Assembly: GCF_011682175.1 (NCBI RefSeq)
Contig: NZ_WHJG01000001.1
Coordinates: 1 to 64,000, forward strand
DNA length: 64,000 nucleotides
Reading direction: 5' to 3'
Source: Massilia frigida
GTDB taxonomy: Bacteria; Pseudomonadota; Gammaproteobacteria; Burkholderiales; Burkholderiaceae_D
The notes beneath the pieces are model-generated. The model was not told the DNA's origin, searched no databases, and worked only from the letters and a program-made list of their open reading frames with translations. A program made the position numbers and the translations under genes. How positions within the stretch are numbered: the stretch's first letter is position 1; each line of letters starts with the position of its first letter. This document shows positions 1-9,499 of the stretch, piece after piece.

Positions 1-41
1 TCATGGTGTGGGCGTTTTGATTAAGCGTTAGAAACTAAATC

Positions 42-323
42 ATGCCAGAAATGGGCGCCCACCCCCACCTTTTCGCTTGCGCTGCCAAGCAATTTTCATC
101 CGTTCCGCTAGTTTTGCAAGAGGCTCGATTAACCCGCGACGCTATTTTTGATCTTATCGCCCTGTGCCGGCGTTATCAAATTCCAATGGCGCCGCTTTCG
201 CAAATTGCGAAAAAAGAGCGGTTTGCATGGCTAAATGACGAGAAATGGTACTGGTACAAAAGCATGTTCCAAAAAACTACCGAAGCTGACAAACCGAGCA
301 AACGTACACGATCTGCGGCTTAG
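42..323 (+). CDS. hypothetical protein, 93 aa
   Basis: Open frame of 93 codons starting with ATG. The predicted product has no signal peptide or membrane segment; it has a helical middle (around residues 28-50) and a basic C-terminus (KPSKRTRSAA). I do not recognise a family. It lies on the strand opposite the ribosomal operons, in a stretch visibly poorer in G+C than the rest of the window, next to two broken genes, so it may itself be the remnant of a larger protein. Coding status is uncertain. Confidence 0.35.
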   Translation: MPEMGAHPHLFACAAKQFSSVPLVLQEARLTRDAIFDLIALCRRYQIPMAPLSQIAKKERFAWLNDEKWYWYKSMFQKTTEADKPSKRTRSAA

Positions 324-385
324 GTTATGCGGGCGCGCAACATCCCCCTACATAGCCCATCCGGCGGCACAGCGGCTTTTCTAAC

Positions 386-687
386 ATGGATAAAATATGG
401 GTTCGTCTCAAAGTGTATTTGATGCGTGCGCCAACGTTGAATTAATTGGGGCGAGCCGGATAAGGTCTGATGCTGGAATCAAAAATCGACGTGTTGGTGT
501 CGCACATTTTTTTGTTCGCGCCGAAGACGATCTCGAAGCAGTATCCGACATTACCGATAGGTGCGTGCAGAACGGGCTGGTCGTTGGTGAATACATTTAC
601 CCTCCTGAAAAAGAACTACCCAGGTTCGCAAGGGGAGGAAATTGGTTAATTCGTCCACCTATAACCCTGAATAACGAGCAGCCATGA
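386..687 (+). pseudogene. hypothetical protein gene with a 2-nt frameshift
   Basis: An ATG at 386 opens a protein-like N-terminus (MDKIWVRLKVYLMRA) that hits a stop after 19 codons. The adjacent frame continues with a plausible body (NVELIGASRIRSDAG...) ending in NWLIRPPITLNNEQP at 687. Dropping the two bases at 428-429 (a GC duplication in GCGCC) joins both parts into one continuous ~99 aa protein. The alternative in-frame start at 397 gives a much less natural N-terminus. The family is not recognised. The stop overlaps the start of the next gene (ATGA), so the two were probably translationally coupled. A sequencing error would look the same. Confidence 0.5.
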
Positions 688-950
688 ACGAATTATTCAC
701 AGAAATTATGGTTTGGAAACGCATCGACGCCTGCTCGGCAGTTCGATATTCTTGCGTGAGCGATTTAGAAAGCGGCAAATTTGCGGTGCAAAGCGCGGAC
801 TTTTTCCGAGTGCCCCTGACGAGGAACTCAACAAATGACTTCATGGCGCAGTTTGCCGAGCTTTTCATCGAGACCTCGCCACGCGAGCGATGTATCTGGT
901 TTGATTCCCTGGCCGACGCAATATTTCATCATGACGAGGTCTTTTCGTGA
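684..950 (+). CDS. hypothetical protein, 88 aa
   Basis: Starts with the ATG of an ATGA overlap with the preceding frameshifted gene, which indicates a two-gene unit. The product is small, soluble and acidic, with aromatic residues (MVWKRIDACSAVRYSC...) and a C-terminal segment rich in D, F and H. No signal peptide or transmembrane helix is visible and no family is recognised. Coupled small soluble hypotheticals like these are often seen in accessory regions, but no toxin, immunity or mobile gene is visible next to it. Function unknown. Confidence 0.5.
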   Translation: MNELFTEIMVWKRIDACSAVRYSCVSDLESGKFAVQSADFFRVPLTRNSTNDFMAQFAELFIETSPRERCIWFDSLADAIFHHDEVFS

Positions 951-1010
951 CTGCTCTCGGCCAGTCGAGCGATGTCATGTGTGGACTTCACTTCCCGACC
1001 TGGGCTTCCA

Positions 1011-1411
1011 ATGAATAATATCTCCAGGGCGTTGATCGCCATGTCGCTGATCTGGATGACGCACGCGTTTGCAACACCGATAGGCAAGAGCCCCACCGGC
1101 GACGTCGCGGAAGTTTCGTATGCAGGCTTTGACATTGAAATCATCACCGGCGTACCGGAACATCAAATCCGTGAGTACGGCTGTGCGTACACGATTTCTG
1201 AAAGGAATTTTTGAGCCTTTTATTACCGGACTTATCCTCAACATGCCAGTATGACAAACGGGACGTGCGGGCTGTGATTACCCTTGCCGATGGCCGAAAA
1301 TACTTCGTCAACCGTCTCGGCCTGGTAAGAAATGGCAAGGCCATGTTGAAGCTCGACCCACGGTCTTTCGAGGAACGCTTGTCCTTGGTAAAGCCTGGAA
1401 AATGCAGATAG
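1011..1411 (+). pseudogene. small secreted protein gene, single-base frameshift in a T run
   Basis: The ATG at 1011 opens a protein with a typical signal peptide (hydrophobic core IALMS-type helix followed by AFA, residues about 1-21). It stops at 1212-1214, directly after a run of five T (1208-1212). Adding one T to that run continues the frame through LSLLLPDLSSTC...RDVRAVITLADGRKYF to the stop at 1409-1411, giving about 132 aa. The downstream part has no ATG of its own at its beginning. I infer one exported protein split by a 1-bp deletion. The family is unknown. Confidence 0.45.
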
Positions 1412-1556
1412 TCGCCGTCTCCCGTATGACGCACGCGAGTTGCTGCGTTTCATCAGCCAGAACGCGGCCGACTGTATCGATCCATAATGGATTGTTCCCG
1501 ACATGGCGAAGCTGGCGGAAGATCTCATCGAGCGGCGATGCGACTGGCCCAAACGT
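1407..1556 (+). pseudogene. remnant ORF interrupted by a stop codon
   Basis: This frame reads LPYDARELLRFISQNAAD, then an in-frame TAA at 1485-1487, then WIVPDMAKLAEDLIERRCDWPKR before running into the rplQ terminator. Both halves look like real protein but there is no start codon, so this is probably the tail of a decayed gene. The family is not recognised and the call rests only on the coding appearance of the translated pieces. Confidence 0.3.
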
Positions 1557-1586
1557 AAAAAAGCCAGGCTGAGCCTGGCTTTTTTT
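1557..1586 (-). terminator. rho-independent terminator of the alpha operon
   Basis: Perfect 7-bp stem GCCAGGC (1563-1569) / GCCTGGC (1573-1579) with a 3-nt loop. It is flanked by a T run at 1580-1586 and an A run at 1557-1562. Read on the minus strand the A run becomes the U tract, 14 bases beyond the rplQ stop. The symmetric A/T flanks would also allow termination of plus-strand transcripts from the hypothetical genes. Confidence 0.85.
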
Positions 1587-1600
1587 ACGTACCGCGCCGA

Positions 1601-1996
1601 TTACTCAGCGGTTGGTGCGTCTTCAACTTCGGTGACTTCTGGACGGTCCATCAGTTCAACGTAGCACATTGGTGCATTGTCGCCAACGCGGAAACCCATT
1701 TTCAGGATACGCAGGTAGCCGCCATTGCGGTTTGCGTAACGTGGGCCGAGTTCGGCGAACAGCTTCAACACCATTTCGCGGTCGCGCAGGCGGGCGAATG
1801 CCAGACGCTTGTTTGCCAGCGTGTCGGTCTTGCCCATCGTCAGGATCGGCTCGACTACGCGGCGCAGTTCCTTGGCTTTTGGCACGGTGGTTTTGATGGC
1901 TTCATGACGCAGCAGGGAAACGGTCATGTTGCGCAGCATTGCCAGACGGTGGGACGAGGTACGATTCAGCTTGCGAAGGCCGTGACGGTGACGCAT
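1601..1996 (-). CDS. rplQ: 50S ribosomal protein L17
   Basis: 131-aa protein with the diagnostic L17 N-terminus ([17 protein letters not shown]) and the [16 protein letters not shown] segment. L17 sits near the exit tunnel of the large subunit. It is the last gene of the alpha operon downstream of rpoA, the usual bacterial order. The C-terminus is acidic ([12 protein letters not shown]), slightly longer than in E. coli. A GGAAT-type ribosome binding site precedes the ATG. Confidence 0.98.
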   Translation of the reverse strand: MRHRHGLRKLNRTSSHRLAMLRNMTVSLLRHEAIKTTVPKAKELRRVVEPILTMGKTDTLANKRLAFARLRDREMVLKLFAELGPRYANRNGGYLRILKMGFRVGDNAPMCYVELMDRPEVTEVEDAPTAE

Positions 1997-2075
1997 GGTA
2001 ATTCCTTTCGAGTTGTTTAAATCCAGCTCTTCGATCGCCTTTCAGCGCGGGCCGGTTTGTATGGAGTGATGGATT

Positions 2076-2120
2076 AAAAAATTTGCCCCCCGCCTGCGCG
2101 GGGGCGACGCTATCGCGTCG
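2076..2120 (-). terminator. stem-loops and U-run in the rpoA-rplQ spacer (possible attenuator)
   Basis: The 125-bp spacer between rpoA and rplQ holds two hairpins: CGACGC/GCGTCG (2105-2110 / 2115-2120, loop TATC) and a 7-bp CCCCCGC/GCGGGGG stem (2087-2093 / 2098-2104, loop CTGC). On the transcribed strand the second is followed by CAAA and six U. This resembles a partial terminator that could lower rplQ output relative to rpoA. Readthrough must be possible because no clear new promoter is seen before rplQ. Confidence 0.45.
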
Positions 2121-2121
2121 A

Positions 2122-3099
2122 TTACTTCTCGAGGCCGGCTGGTGGCCAGTTTTCGAGCTTCATGCCCAAGGTCAAGCCGCGCGAAGCCAGCACTTCCTTG
2201 ATTTCGTTCAGGGACTTGCGGCCCAGGTTCGGCGTCTTGAGCAGTTCGTTTTCCGAACGCTGGATCAGGTCGCCGATGTAGTAAATGTTTTCTGCTTTCA
2301 GGCAGTTGGCCGAACGCACGGTCAGTTCCAGGTCGTCGACCGGACGCAGCAGGATCGGATCGACCAGCGGTGCGCGCGAAGGCGCTTCGGCAGCCGCTTC
2401 GGTGCCTTCCAGCGCCGCGAACACGTTCAGTTGATCGACCAGCACGCGCGCCGATTGACGGATCGCTTCTTCCGGCGTAATGACGCCGTTGGTTTCGATG
2501 TTGATCACCAGCTTGTCGAGGTCGGTACGCTGTTCGACGCGGGCCGATTCAACGAAGTACGACACGCGGCGCACCGGCGAGAACGAGGCGTCCAGGATGA
2601 TGCGGCCGATCGTCTTGTTGGTGTCTTCCGACAGGCGGCGCACGTTACCAGGCACATAGCCGCGGCCTTTTTCGACCTTGATCTGCATGTCCAGCTTGCC
2701 GCCAGCGGTCAGGTGGGCAATCACGTGGTCTGGATTGATCAGTTCGACGTCATGCGGCAGGTCGATGTCCGAAGCCAGGATCGCGCCTTCGCCTTCCTTT
2801 TTCAGGGTCAGCGTGACGGAATCGCGGTTGTGCACTTTGAACACAACGCCCTTCAGGTTCAGCAACAGGTCGACCACGTCTTCTTGCACGCCGTCCAGCG
2901 ACGAATACTCATGGACAACGCCGGCGATCGTCACTTCGGTTGGCGCGTAGCCGACCATCGACGACAGCAGTACGCGGCGCAACGCATTACCCAATGTATG
3001 GCCATAGCCACGCTCGAACGGCTCCATCACGACTTTGGCGTGACCGGCACCGAGGGCTTCTACATCGATAATACGTGGCTTCAACAGACTGTTTTGCAT
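2122..3099 (-). CDS. rpoA: DNA-directed RNA polymerase subunit alpha
   Basis: 325-aa alpha subunit. It has the N-terminal assembly/dimerisation domain (roughly residues 1-230, including the [15 protein letters not shown] motif), an Ala/Glu-rich linker, and the C-terminal helix-hairpin-helix domain (around 255-310) with [15 protein letters not shown] and [13 protein letters not shown] that contacts UP elements and activators. Length is normal for betaproteobacteria (325-330). It lies in the alpha operon between rpsD and rplQ. Confidence 0.99.
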   Translation of the reverse strand: MQNSLLKPRIIDVEALGAGHAKVVMEPFERGYGHTLGNALRRVLLSSMVGYAPTEVTIAGVVHEYSSLDGVQEDVVDLLLNLKGVVFKVHNRDSVTLTLKKEGEGAILASDIDLPHDVELINPDHVIAHLTAGGKLDMQIKVEKGRGYVPGNVRRLSEDTNKTIGRIILDASFSPVRRVSYFVESARVEQRTDLDKLVINIETNGVITPEEAIRQSARVLVDQLNVFAALEGTEAAAEAPSRAPLVDPILLRPVDDLELTVRSANCLKAENIYYIGDLIQRSENELLKTPNLGRKSLNEIKEVLASRGLTLGMKLENWPPAGLEK

Positions 3100-3195
3100 G
3101 AAATGTCCTTTTCAATACCCTCGGCTCATTACACCGATAAGGCTGATGGCATTAGTGAAAACGCCCACTCCAGGGAGCGGGCGGGGAATCGGGTC

Positions 3196-3221
3196 ATTGC
3201 GCGGCCAACAAGCCGCGCAAT
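3196..3221 (-). other. stem-loop in the rpsD-rpoA spacer
   Basis: Perfect 10-bp inverted repeat ATTGCGCGGC (3196-3205) / GCCGCGCAAT (3212-3221) with a 6-nt loop, in the 133-bp spacer between rpsD and rpoA. No U tract follows on the minus strand, so it is more likely an mRNA stability, processing or weak regulatory element than a terminator. A weaker second hairpin (GCCC...GGGC) lies near 3170-3190. Confidence 0.5.
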
Positions 3222-3232
3222 CGAGCCGAGTA

Positions 3233-3856
3233 TTAACGCGAATACAGTTCGACGATCAGCGATTCGTTGACGTCGTTAGCGATCTCGTTACGCTCTGGGA
3301 ACGAACGGAAGGTGCCTTCCATTTTCTTCGAGTCAACCGAAACCCAGCTAGGCATACCGACTTGTTCAGCCAGCGACAGGGCTTCAACGATACGCACTTG
3401 CTTTTTCGACTTTTCGCGAACAGCGATGACGTCGCCGGTCTTGACAGCGTACGAAGCGATGTTCACAACGTTACCGTTGACAGTGAACGCTTTGTGGCTG
3501 ACCAGCTGGCGCGCTTCGGCGCGGGTCGAGCCGAAGCCCATGCGGTAGCAAACGTTGTCGAGACGCGCTTCCAGCAAACGCAGCAGCGCTTCGCCGGTGT
3601 TGCCCTTGCGACGGTTTGCTTCAGCGAAGTAGCGGCGGAACTGACGCTCGAGGACGCCGTACATGCGCTTGACTTTTTGCTTTTCGCGCAGCTGGTTACC
3701 GTAGTCCGAGGTACGAGCACCGGATTTGACACCGTGCTGGCCTGGCTTGACGTCCAGTTTGCATTTCGAATCGAGCGAGCGACGTGCGCTCTTGAGGAAC
3801 AGGTCCGTACCTTCACGGCGGGACAGTTTTGCTTTAGGTCCGATATAACGTGCCAC
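3233..3856 (-). CDS. rpsD: 30S ribosomal protein S4
   Basis: 207-aa S4, a primary 16S rRNA binder and, in E. coli, the translational repressor of the alpha operon. The start is taken as GTG at 3854-3856 (product begins with [15 protein letters not shown]) because an AAAGGAAA ribosome binding site lies just upstream and this matches the family N-terminus. The longer frame to 3925 adds 23 unrelated residues. The S4 RNA-binding domain ([23 protein letters not shown]...) lies around residues 95-160. A 160-bp spacer separates it from rpsK. Confidence 0.97.
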   Translation of the reverse strand: MARYIGPKAKLSRREGTDLFLKSARRSLDSKCKLDVKPGQHGVKSGARTSDYGNQLREKQKVKRMYGVLERQFRRYFAEANRRKGNTGEALLRLLEARLDNVCYRMGFGSTRAEARQLVSHKAFTVNGNVVNIASYAVKTGDVIAVREKSKKQVRIVEALSLAEQVGMPSWVSVDSKKMEGTFRSFPERNEIANDVNESLIVELYSR

Positions 3857-3992
3857 AATGTTTCCTTTAGAATAATGACGCCCCGGCGGCATCCTGTGAT
3901 GCTGGCCAGGCGCTAGTCCGTACACAACTGCGTCGGACGGTGGCTGACAATAAACCCGCGCAAAAAATCGCGACAGGCGACAACAGCCGGGC

Positions 3993-3998
3993 AGTATA
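3993..3998 (-). promoter_or_regulatory. possible -10 element before rpsD
   Basis: The rpsK-rpsD spacer contains a perfect TATACT hexamer on the minus strand (AGTATA on plus at 3993-3998), about 137 bases upstream of the rpsD GTG. No convincing -35 hexamer is seen 16-18 bases upstream, so it could be a weak internal promoter for rpsD-rpoA-rplQ or chance. Confidence 0.25.
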
Positions 3999-4085
3999 CC
4001 CTATTCGGGGACTGCGCCGGCGATCATCAACGACTAATTTACAACGAACGGCCGAAACTTGCGTTCCGGTCGCCAGCGGGCCGTA

Positions 4086-4490
4086 TCAGATACGACGACG
4101 CTTTGGTGGACGGCAGCCGTTGTGCGGCACTGGCGTCACGTCCTGGATTTCGGTGATCTTGATACCCAGGTTGTTCAAAGCGCGAACAGCCGATTCACGA
4201 CCAGGACCTGGGCCCTTGATACGTACTTCGAGGTTCTTCACGCCGCATTCGACAGCGACCTTGCCTGCTGCTTCAGCCGCAACCTGCGCTGCGAACGGGG
4301 TCGATTTACGCGAACCCTTGAAGCCAGCACCGCCGGACGTCGCCCACGACAGGGCATTGCCCTGGCGATCGGTGATCGTGATGATGGTGTTGTTGAACGA
4401 TGCGTGGACATGTGCGATGCCTTCAGCGACGTTCTTTTTAACTTTTTTGCGAACGCGCGCTGCTGCGGCGCTGCTTTGTTGCTTAGCCAT
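4086..4490 (-). CDS. rpsK: 30S ribosomal protein S11
   Basis: 134-aa S11 of the small-subunit platform. Family motifs are visible: [19 protein letters not shown], the glycine-rich [12 protein letters not shown], and the C-terminal [16 protein letters not shown]. It lies 12 bp downstream of rpsM in the alpha operon. Length and sequence are ordinary for the family. Confidence 0.98.
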   Translation of the reverse strand: MAKQQSSAAAARVRKKVKKNVAEGIAHVHASFNNTIITITDRQGNALSWATSGGAGFKGSRKSTPFAAQVAAEAAGKVAVECGVKNLEVRIKGPGPGRESAVRALNNLGIKITEIQDVTPVPHNGCRPPKRRRI

Positions 4491-4502
4491 GGTGTTGTCC
4501 TA

Positions 4503-4868
4503 TTATTTCTTAAGCGATTGTGCGGCCTTGCGCGGACCCTTGCGAGTACGGGCATTGGTGCGTGTACGCTGGCCGCGGCAAGGCAGACCCTTACGGTGAC
4601 GCATACCGCGGTAGCAGCCCAGATCCATCAAGCGCTTGATGTTCATGGACAGTTCACGACGCAGATCGCCTTCGACTACGAAAGTGCCGACGGCATCACG
4701 CAGTTTTTCCAGTTCGCTGTCGTCCAGGTCCTTGACCTTTTTGTTGGTCGCAACACCCGTTTGTGCGCAGATCTTCTGTGCGCGCGGGCGGCCAACACCG
4801 TAGATAGCCGTGAGGCCGATTACGGTGTGCTGATGATTGGGGATATTAACCCCTGCAATACGTGCCAT
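4503..4868 (-). CDS. rpsM: 30S ribosomal protein S13
   Basis: 121-aa S13, head of the small subunit, contacting the P-site tRNA and L5. It shows [14 protein letters not shown], the helix-hairpin-helix [17 protein letters not shown], and the basic C-terminal tail [17 protein letters not shown]. First full-size gene of the alpha block after rpmJ, in the conventional order. Confidence 0.98.
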   Translation of the reverse strand: MARIAGVNIPNHQHTVIGLTAIYGVGRPRAQKICAQTGVATNKKVKDLDDSELEKLRDAVGTFVVEGDLRRELSMNIKRLMDLGCYRGMRHRKGLPCRGQRTRTNARTRKGPRKAAQSLKK

Positions 4869-4896
4869 TCGTTATTCCTCAATAAATAACGTTAAA

Positions 4897-5010
4897 TTAA
4901 CCTTGACGCTGCTTGTGACGCGGTTCCACGCAGATTACGCGGACGACGCCTTTGCGCTTGATGATCTTGCAGTTGCGGCAGATCCGCTTGACTGATGCGA
5001 GAACTTTCAT
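4897..5010 (-). CDS. rpmJ: 50S ribosomal protein L36 (zinc-binding form)
   Basis: 37-codon gene read directly from the sequence. The product begins with [15 protein letters not shown] and ends with RHKQRQG. The CxxC pair, a third Cys (VICVEP) and the His near the end form the zinc ribbon of the C+ type of L36. It sits between infA and rpsM as in other betaproteobacteria. A TAA stop lies at 4897-4899 and the ATG at 5008-5010. Confidence 0.97.
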   Translation of the reverse strand: MKVLASVKRICRNCKIIKRKGVVRVICVEPRHKQRQG

Positions 5011-5047
5011 ATTTGCACTCTCTTATGTTCGGATTGATTACTTAAAT

Positions 5048-5266
5048 TTACTTGGTCCGGAACACAATGCGGGCCCGGCTCAAGTCGTACGGCGTCAACT
5101 CCACCGTGACTTTGTCGCCGGGCAGGATGCGGATGTAGTTCATCCGCATTTTACCCGAAATGTGTCCGAGCACCACGTGCCCGTTTTCCAGCTTTACTCG
5201 AAACGTTGCATTAGGGAGATTCTCAAGAATCTCGCCCTGCATTTGTATGACGTCGTCTTTTGCCAT
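5048..5266 (-). CDS. infA: translation initiation factor IF-1
   Basis: 72-aa single S1/OB-fold protein ([19 protein letters not shown]..., ending [13 protein letters not shown]) that occupies the ribosomal A site during initiation. Exactly the family length. It lies between secY and rpmJ in the spc block, the usual betaproteobacterial position. Confidence 0.98.
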   Translation of the reverse strand: MAKDDVIQMQGEILENLPNATFRVKLENGHVVLGHISGKMRMNYIRILPGDKVTVELTPYDLSRARIVFRTK

Positions 5267-5302
5267 TCGGTCTGTACACTCCTGGTTCGCGGTAACCGCC
5301 GG

Positions 5303-6637
5303 TTAGCGCGTCGGAATTCCGCCCTTGAAATTTGCCTTGCGCAGCAGCGATTCATATTGCTGCGACATGACGTAGTTTTGTACTTGAGCCATGAAGTCCA
5401 TGGTGACAACCACAATAATCAACAGGGAAGTACCGCCAAAATAGAATGGCACTTTCCAACGGGCTTGCATAAATTCCGGCAACAAGCACACTAAAGTGAT
5501 GTACACCGCACCGGCCAGTGTCAAACGCATCAGAATCTTGTCGATGTAGCGCGCCGTCTGGTCGCCGGGACGAATCCCCGGCACGAAAGCACCGCTCTTC
5601 TTCAGGTTATCCGCTGTTTCCTTGCTGTTAAAGACCAGCGCCGTATAGAAGAAACAGAAAAATACGATTGCCACTGCATACAACAGCGCATGGATAGGCT
5701 CGCCTGGCCCCATCGATGCTGCCAAGTCTTTCAGGAAACCGATCACTGGGCTGCTGGAGTCTTTGCCCTTCGTGAACCAGTCCACGATGGTGGCGGGGAA
5801 CAAGATGATCGACGATGCAAAGATCGGCGGGATCACGCCGGCCATGTTCAGCTTCAAAGGCAGATGGCTGGTTTGACCGCCAACGACTTTGTTGCCAACC
5901 TGGCGCTTCGCATAGTTGACCAGGATCTTGCGCTGGCCACGTTCAACAAAAACCACACCAAAAGTAACGAATCCGACCAGGATCACGATGAAAATCGCTG
6001 ACAGGTTGCCAATAGCGCCACTGGACACGAGCGAGAACAGATTACTCAGCGCCGACGGCAGGCCAGCGGCAATGCCGGCAAAGATGATGATCGAAATACC
6101 GTTGCCCAGACCACGCTCGGTAATTTGCTCGCCGAGCCACATCAGGAACATCGTACCAGTGAGCAGCGATACCACCGCCACGAACCGGAAAGCCATGCCA
6201 GGCTCAATCACCAGATTCGGCTGCGATTCCAATGCCACGGCAATCGCCGTCGCCTGGAACAGTGCCAGCACCACCGTGAAGTAGCGCGTGTACTGCGTGA
6301 TCTTGCGGCGCCCGGATTCGCCTTCTTTCTTCAATGCCTCGACGGCCGGAATTGCCAGGCCGGCGAGTTGCATGATGATCGAAGCCGAAATGTACGGCGT
6401 AATACCGAGTGCGAATACTGCCGCGCGCTCCAGCGCGCCACCCGAGAACATGTTGAACATGCCCAGGATGCCGTCTTGATTCTTGCTAAACGCCGATGCC
6501 AGTTCCTCTGGGTTGATCCCTGGAACAGGGACATGGGCACCCAGACGGTACACGACCAACGCGCCGAGCAAAAACCAGAGCCGACCCCAAGGGAAACCGG
6601 CCGCTGCACTTTTACCAAGTTGTGAATTAGTCGCCAA
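5303..6637 (-). CDS. secY: preprotein translocase subunit SecY
   Basis: 444-aa channel-forming subunit of the SecYEG translocon in the inner membrane, with ten predicted transmembrane segments. Visible markers are the plug/TM2 region ([15 protein letters not shown]), the cytoplasmic loops with EGESGRRKI and FVERGQRKI, and the C-terminal loop [15 protein letters not shown] contacting SecA and the ribosome. Located downstream of rplO in the spc operon as expected. Confidence 0.98.
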   Translation of the reverse strand: MATNSQLGKSAAAGFPWGRLWFLLGALVVYRLGAHVPVPGINPEELASAFSKNQDGILGMFNMFSGGALERAAVFALGITPYISASIIMQLAGLAIPAVEALKKEGESGRRKITQYTRYFTVVLALFQATAIAVALESQPNLVIEPGMAFRFVAVVSLLTGTMFLMWLGEQITERGLGNGISIIIFAGIAAGLPSALSNLFSLVSSGAIGNLSAIFIVILVGFVTFGVVFVERGQRKILVNYAKRQVGNKVVGGQTSHLPLKLNMAGVIPPIFASSIILFPATIVDWFTKGKDSSSPVIGFLKDLAASMGPGEPIHALLYAVAIVFFCFFYTALVFNSKETADNLKKSGAFVPGIRPGDQTARYIDKILMRLTLAGAVYITLVCLLPEFMQARWKVPFYFGGTSLLIIVVVTMDFMAQVQNYVMSQQYESLLRKANFKGGIPTR

Positions 6638-6669
6638 TTTATGCTCCGATCAAGCTGTTAGCCTGCAAC

Positions 6670-7101
6670 TTACGCTACCGTGCCGCCAGCTGCTTCGATG
6701 GCCGCTTTCGCGCCTGCCGTTACTTTCAAGCCTTTAAGGTTCACCGCTTTGGTGATCTCGCCGGACAGGATCACGCGCACATCGCGCGCCAGCACTTGCA
6801 GAACGCCTGCTTGCTTGAGCACCAGGATGTCGACATCGCCGACCGCCAGGTTGTTCAAGTCGGACAGACGCACTTCAGCCTTGAACGTTGCGTTGAGCGA
6901 TTTGAAACCACGCTTAGGCAAACGGCGCTGCAGAGGCATCTGACCGCCTTCGAAGCCGACCTTGTGGAAACCGCCCGAACGCGACTTCTGACCTTTGTGG
7001 CCACGGCCAGCGGTTTTACCGATGCCCGAACCAATACCACGGCCTACGCGGCGCTTGTAATGCTTGGCGCCTTCAGCTGGTTGAATTGTATTCAATTCCA
7101 T
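6670..7101 (-). CDS. rplO: 50S ribosomal protein L15
   Basis: 143-aa L15 with the glycine/arginine-rich N-terminus ([21 protein letters not shown]) and the conserved [18 protein letters not shown] block. A late-assembly protein of the large subunit, directly upstream of secY in the spc operon. Confidence 0.98.
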   Translation of the reverse strand: MELNTIQPAEGAKHYKRRVGRGIGSGIGKTAGRGHKGQKSRSGGFHKVGFEGGQMPLQRRLPKRGFKSLNATFKAEVRLSDLNNLAVGDVDILVLKQAGVLQVLARDVRVILSGEITKAVNLKGLKVTAGAKAAIEAAGGTVA

Positions 7102-7129
7102 TGTTTTCTCCGTTCATAAGCCCGAAGGC

Positions 7130-7318
7130 TTACGAAACAACTTTAACGAGGTACGAAACTTTGTTGATCATGCCGCGCACCGAAGGGGTGTCTTCCAGCT
7201 CGGAAACCGAGTTGACGCGACGCAGACCCAGGCCGCGAACGGTGGCGCGATGCGATTCGCGCGTGCCGATCAGGCCCATGACCAACTGAACTTTGACTGT
7301 TTTGGTAGCTTGTGTCAT
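7130..7318 (-). CDS. rpmD: 50S ribosomal protein L30
   Basis: 62-aa L30 ([19 protein letters not shown]...). The start is set at the ATG at 7316-7318 ([10 protein letters not shown]), which gives the family length. An upstream in-frame start at 7348 would overlap the end of rpsE and add ten unrelated residues. Lies between rpsE and rplO. Confidence 0.96.
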   Translation of the reverse strand: MTQATKTVKVQLVMGLIGTRESHRATVRGLGLRRVNSVSELEDTPSVRGMINKVSYLVKVVS

Positions 7319-7328
7319 TTTGTCCGCC

Positions 7329-7847
7329 TTAAGCCAGAATGTCTTCAACCGACTTGCCGCGTTTCGCAGCGATATCGGAAGCAGTACTCATTTTCGACAG
7401 ACCGTCCAGGGTAGCGCGGACCAGGTTGTATGGGTTCGACGAGCCCGTGGATTTCGCCACGACATCGGTTACGCCCATGACTTCGAAGATAGCGCGCATT
7501 GCGCCACCAGCGATGACGCCGGTACCAGGCTTGGCAGGCATCATCATTACTTTCGATGCGCCGTGACGGCCGGTTACTGTGTGGTGCAAAGTACCGTTCT
7601 TCAGAGGAACCTTGATCAGGTTACGACGGGCTTCTTCCATTGCCTTCTGCACGCCCACTGGCACTTCTTTCGATTTGCCCTTGCCCATGCCGATACGGCC
7701 ATCGCCGTCGCCCACAACGGTCAGTGCTGCAAAACCCATGATACGACCACCCTTGACCACTTTGGTCACGCGGTTGATCGCGATCATCTTTTCGCGCATG
7801 CCATCATCCGGCTTGTCGCTTTGCATTTTCGCTTGCATTTTTGCCAT
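7329..7847 (-). CDS. rpsE: 30S ribosomal protein S5
   Basis: 172-aa S5, important for decoding accuracy. It contains the dsRNA-binding-like N-terminal domain with [18 protein letters not shown] and the C-terminal S5 fold ([28 protein letters not shown]). Position between rplR and rpmD is standard. Confidence 0.98.
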   Translation of the reverse strand: MAKMQAKMQSDKPDDGMREKMIAINRVTKVVKGGRIMGFAALTVVGDGDGRIGMGKGKSKEVPVGVQKAMEEARRNLIKVPLKNGTLHHTVTGRHGASKVMMMPAKPGTGVIAGGAMRAIFEVMGVTDVVAKSTGSSNPYNLVRATLDGLSKMSTASDIAAKRGKSVEDILA

Positions 7848-7859
7848 GACGATTCTTCC

Positions 7860-8222
7860 TTAGAACTTCAGACCGGCTTCACGCGCGGCTTCTGCCAACG
7901 CCTTCACACGGCCGTGGTAACGGAAACCGGAGCGGTCGAACGCAACTTCGGTAATCCCTGCTTTCAGTGCTTTCTCGGCGACGCGCTTGCCAATCAGTGC
8001 GGCAGCGGCGGCATTGCCACCCTTGCCGGACTTGCCTGCCAGCTCGGCGCGAACTTCGGCTTCGGCGGTGGACGCCGAGACCAGGATTTTCGCGTCCGGG
8101 CTGATCAGGTTGGCGTAAATGTGCTGGTTGGTACGATGTACCGACAGACGATTTACTTTCAGTTCCGCGATCTTGATGCGGGTCTGGCGTCCACGACGCA
8201 GACGTGATTCTTTCTTGTCCAT
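7860..8222 (-). CDS. rplR: 50S ribosomal protein L18
   Basis: 120-aa L18 that binds 5S rRNA together with L5 and L25. Visible family features: [27 protein letters not shown] and the C-terminal [25 protein letters not shown]. Follows rplF by 11 bp. Confidence 0.98.
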   Translation of the reverse strand: MDKKESRLRRGRQTRIKIAELKVNRLSVHRTNQHIYANLISPDAKILVSASTAEAEVRAELAGKSGKGGNAAAAALIGKRVAEKALKAGITEVAFDRSGFRYHGRVKALAEAAREAGLKF

Positions 8223-8233
8223 GGTCAGCCCTA

Positions 8234-8767
8234 TTATTTCTTCTTGGTTTCTTTAAGCTTAACCACTTCGTCCACATAGCGGACGCCCTTGCCTTTGTAA
8301 GGCTCAGGGGAGCGGTAAGCGCGCACTTCTGCAGCGACCTGACCAACCTGTTGACGATCGATACCCTTGATGATGATTTCGGTCGGGGTTGGGGTGGCGC
8401 AAGTCACGCCTGCTGGCATCGAGTGCACAACAGGGTGCGAGAAACCCAGCGACAGGTTCAGCTTGTCGCCGGCGGCTTGGGCTTTGTAGCCCACGCCGAC
8501 CAGGGACAGCTTCTTCTCGAAGCCTTTGGTCACGCCGGTCACCATATTGTTGACCAGGGCACGCAAGGTGCCGGACATCGCGTTCGACTCACGGCTGTCG
8601 TCGACGACGTCGAAGCTCAGCGTGCCATCTTTGTTTTCTACTTTTACCAGGCCGTTCAGGGCCTGGGTCATGGTGCCCAACGGGCCCTTGACGGTGATCG
8701 CTGCTGCAGTGATCGCCACATCGGCGCCAGCTGGGACAGCGATCGGCATTTTAGCTACTCGGGACAT
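8234..8767 (-). CDS. rplF: 50S ribosomal protein L6
   Basis: 177-aa L6 made of two related domains near the factor-binding site. It begins [14 protein letters not shown] and carries the conserved C-terminal [29 protein letters not shown] block. Standard place between rpsH and rplR in the spc operon. Confidence 0.98.
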   Translation of the reverse strand: MSRVAKMPIAVPAGADVAITAAAITVKGPLGTMTQALNGLVKVENKDGTLSFDVVDDSRESNAMSGTLRALVNNMVTGVTKGFEKKLSLVGVGYKAQAAGDKLNLSLGFSHPVVHSMPAGVTCATPTPTEIIIKGIDRQQVGQVAAEVRAYRSPEPYKGKGVRYVDEVVKLKETKKK

Positions 8768-8779
8768 TGTCGATACTCC

Positions 8780-9175
8780 TTAAGCCACGTAGCAAATAAC
8801 TTCGCCGCCGACACCGGTGGCGCGTGCTTTGCGGTCCGTCATGACGCCTTGCGGGGTCGACACGATCGCCACACCCAGGCCATTCATCACGGTAGGGATG
8901 TCATCTTTGCCTTTGTAGACGCGCAGGCCCGGACGGGACACGCGCTCTAAACGCTCGATGACGGGACGGCCAACGTAATACTTCAAACCGATCTTCAGTT
9001 CCGCCTTGCCACCAGCTGCGGTGACGGCGAAATCTTCAATGTAACCCTCGTCCTTGAGGACGACAGCAATCGCTACTTTAACTTTCGACGATGGCATGGC
9101 CACGGTCGTTTTTTGGACACCTTGTGCGTTGCGAATGCGGGTCAGCATATCGGCGATAGGATCGCTCATACTCAT
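8780..9175 (-). CDS. rpsH: 30S ribosomal protein S8
   Basis: 131-aa S8, a primary 16S rRNA binder and, in E. coli, the translational repressor of the spc operon. It shows [16 protein letters not shown] and the C-terminal [11 protein letters not shown]. The first of two in-frame ATGs (9175) is preferred because AGGAG lies 8 bases upstream; the second ATG at 9169 would be too far. Confidence 0.98.
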   Translation of the reverse strand: MSMSDPIADMLTRIRNAQGVQKTTVAMPSSKVKVAIAVVLKDEGYIEDFAVTAAGGKAELKIGLKYYVGRPVIERLERVSRPGLRVYKGKDDIPTVMNGLGVAIVSTPQGVMTDRKARATGVGGEVICYVA

Positions 9176-9189
9176 TGCATATTCTCCTA

Positions 9190-9495
9190 TTACCAGCTTG
9201 CTTTAGTCATACCCGGAATCTCACCACGCATGGCAAATTCACGGAGCTTGATACGGGCCAGACCGAATTTACGGAATGTGCCACGTGGACGGCCGGTCAC
9301 GGCGCAGCGGTTACGCTGGCGGGTCGGGGCCGAGTTGCGCGGCAATGCCTGCAACTTCAGACGGGCTTCATAGCGCTCTTCTTCCGACTTAGACTGGTCG
9401 TCGATGATGGCTTTCAGAGCGGCACGCTTCGGGGCGAATTTCTCCACCAGGTCTGCACGCTTCTGTTCGCGGTTAATCAGTGCTAGTTTTGCCAT
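9190..9495 (-). CDS. rpsN: 30S ribosomal protein S14 (zinc-independent form)
   Basis: 101-aa S14 with [23 protein letters not shown] and [17 protein letters not shown]. The paired CxxC zinc motifs of the short form are absent, so this is the long C- type. Located between rplE and rpsH as usual. Confidence 0.98.
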   Translation of the reverse strand: MAKLALINREQKRADLVEKFAPKRAALKAIIDDQSKSEEERYEARLKLQALPRNSAPTRQRNRCAVTGRPRGTFRKFGLARIKLREFAMRGEIPGMTKASW

Positions 9496-9499
9496 GATC

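Noticed and set aside
2083-3270. 395-codon plus-strand frame opposite rpoA
   Set aside because: Shadow of rpoA; composition rich in Q, R, H and F with no family features.
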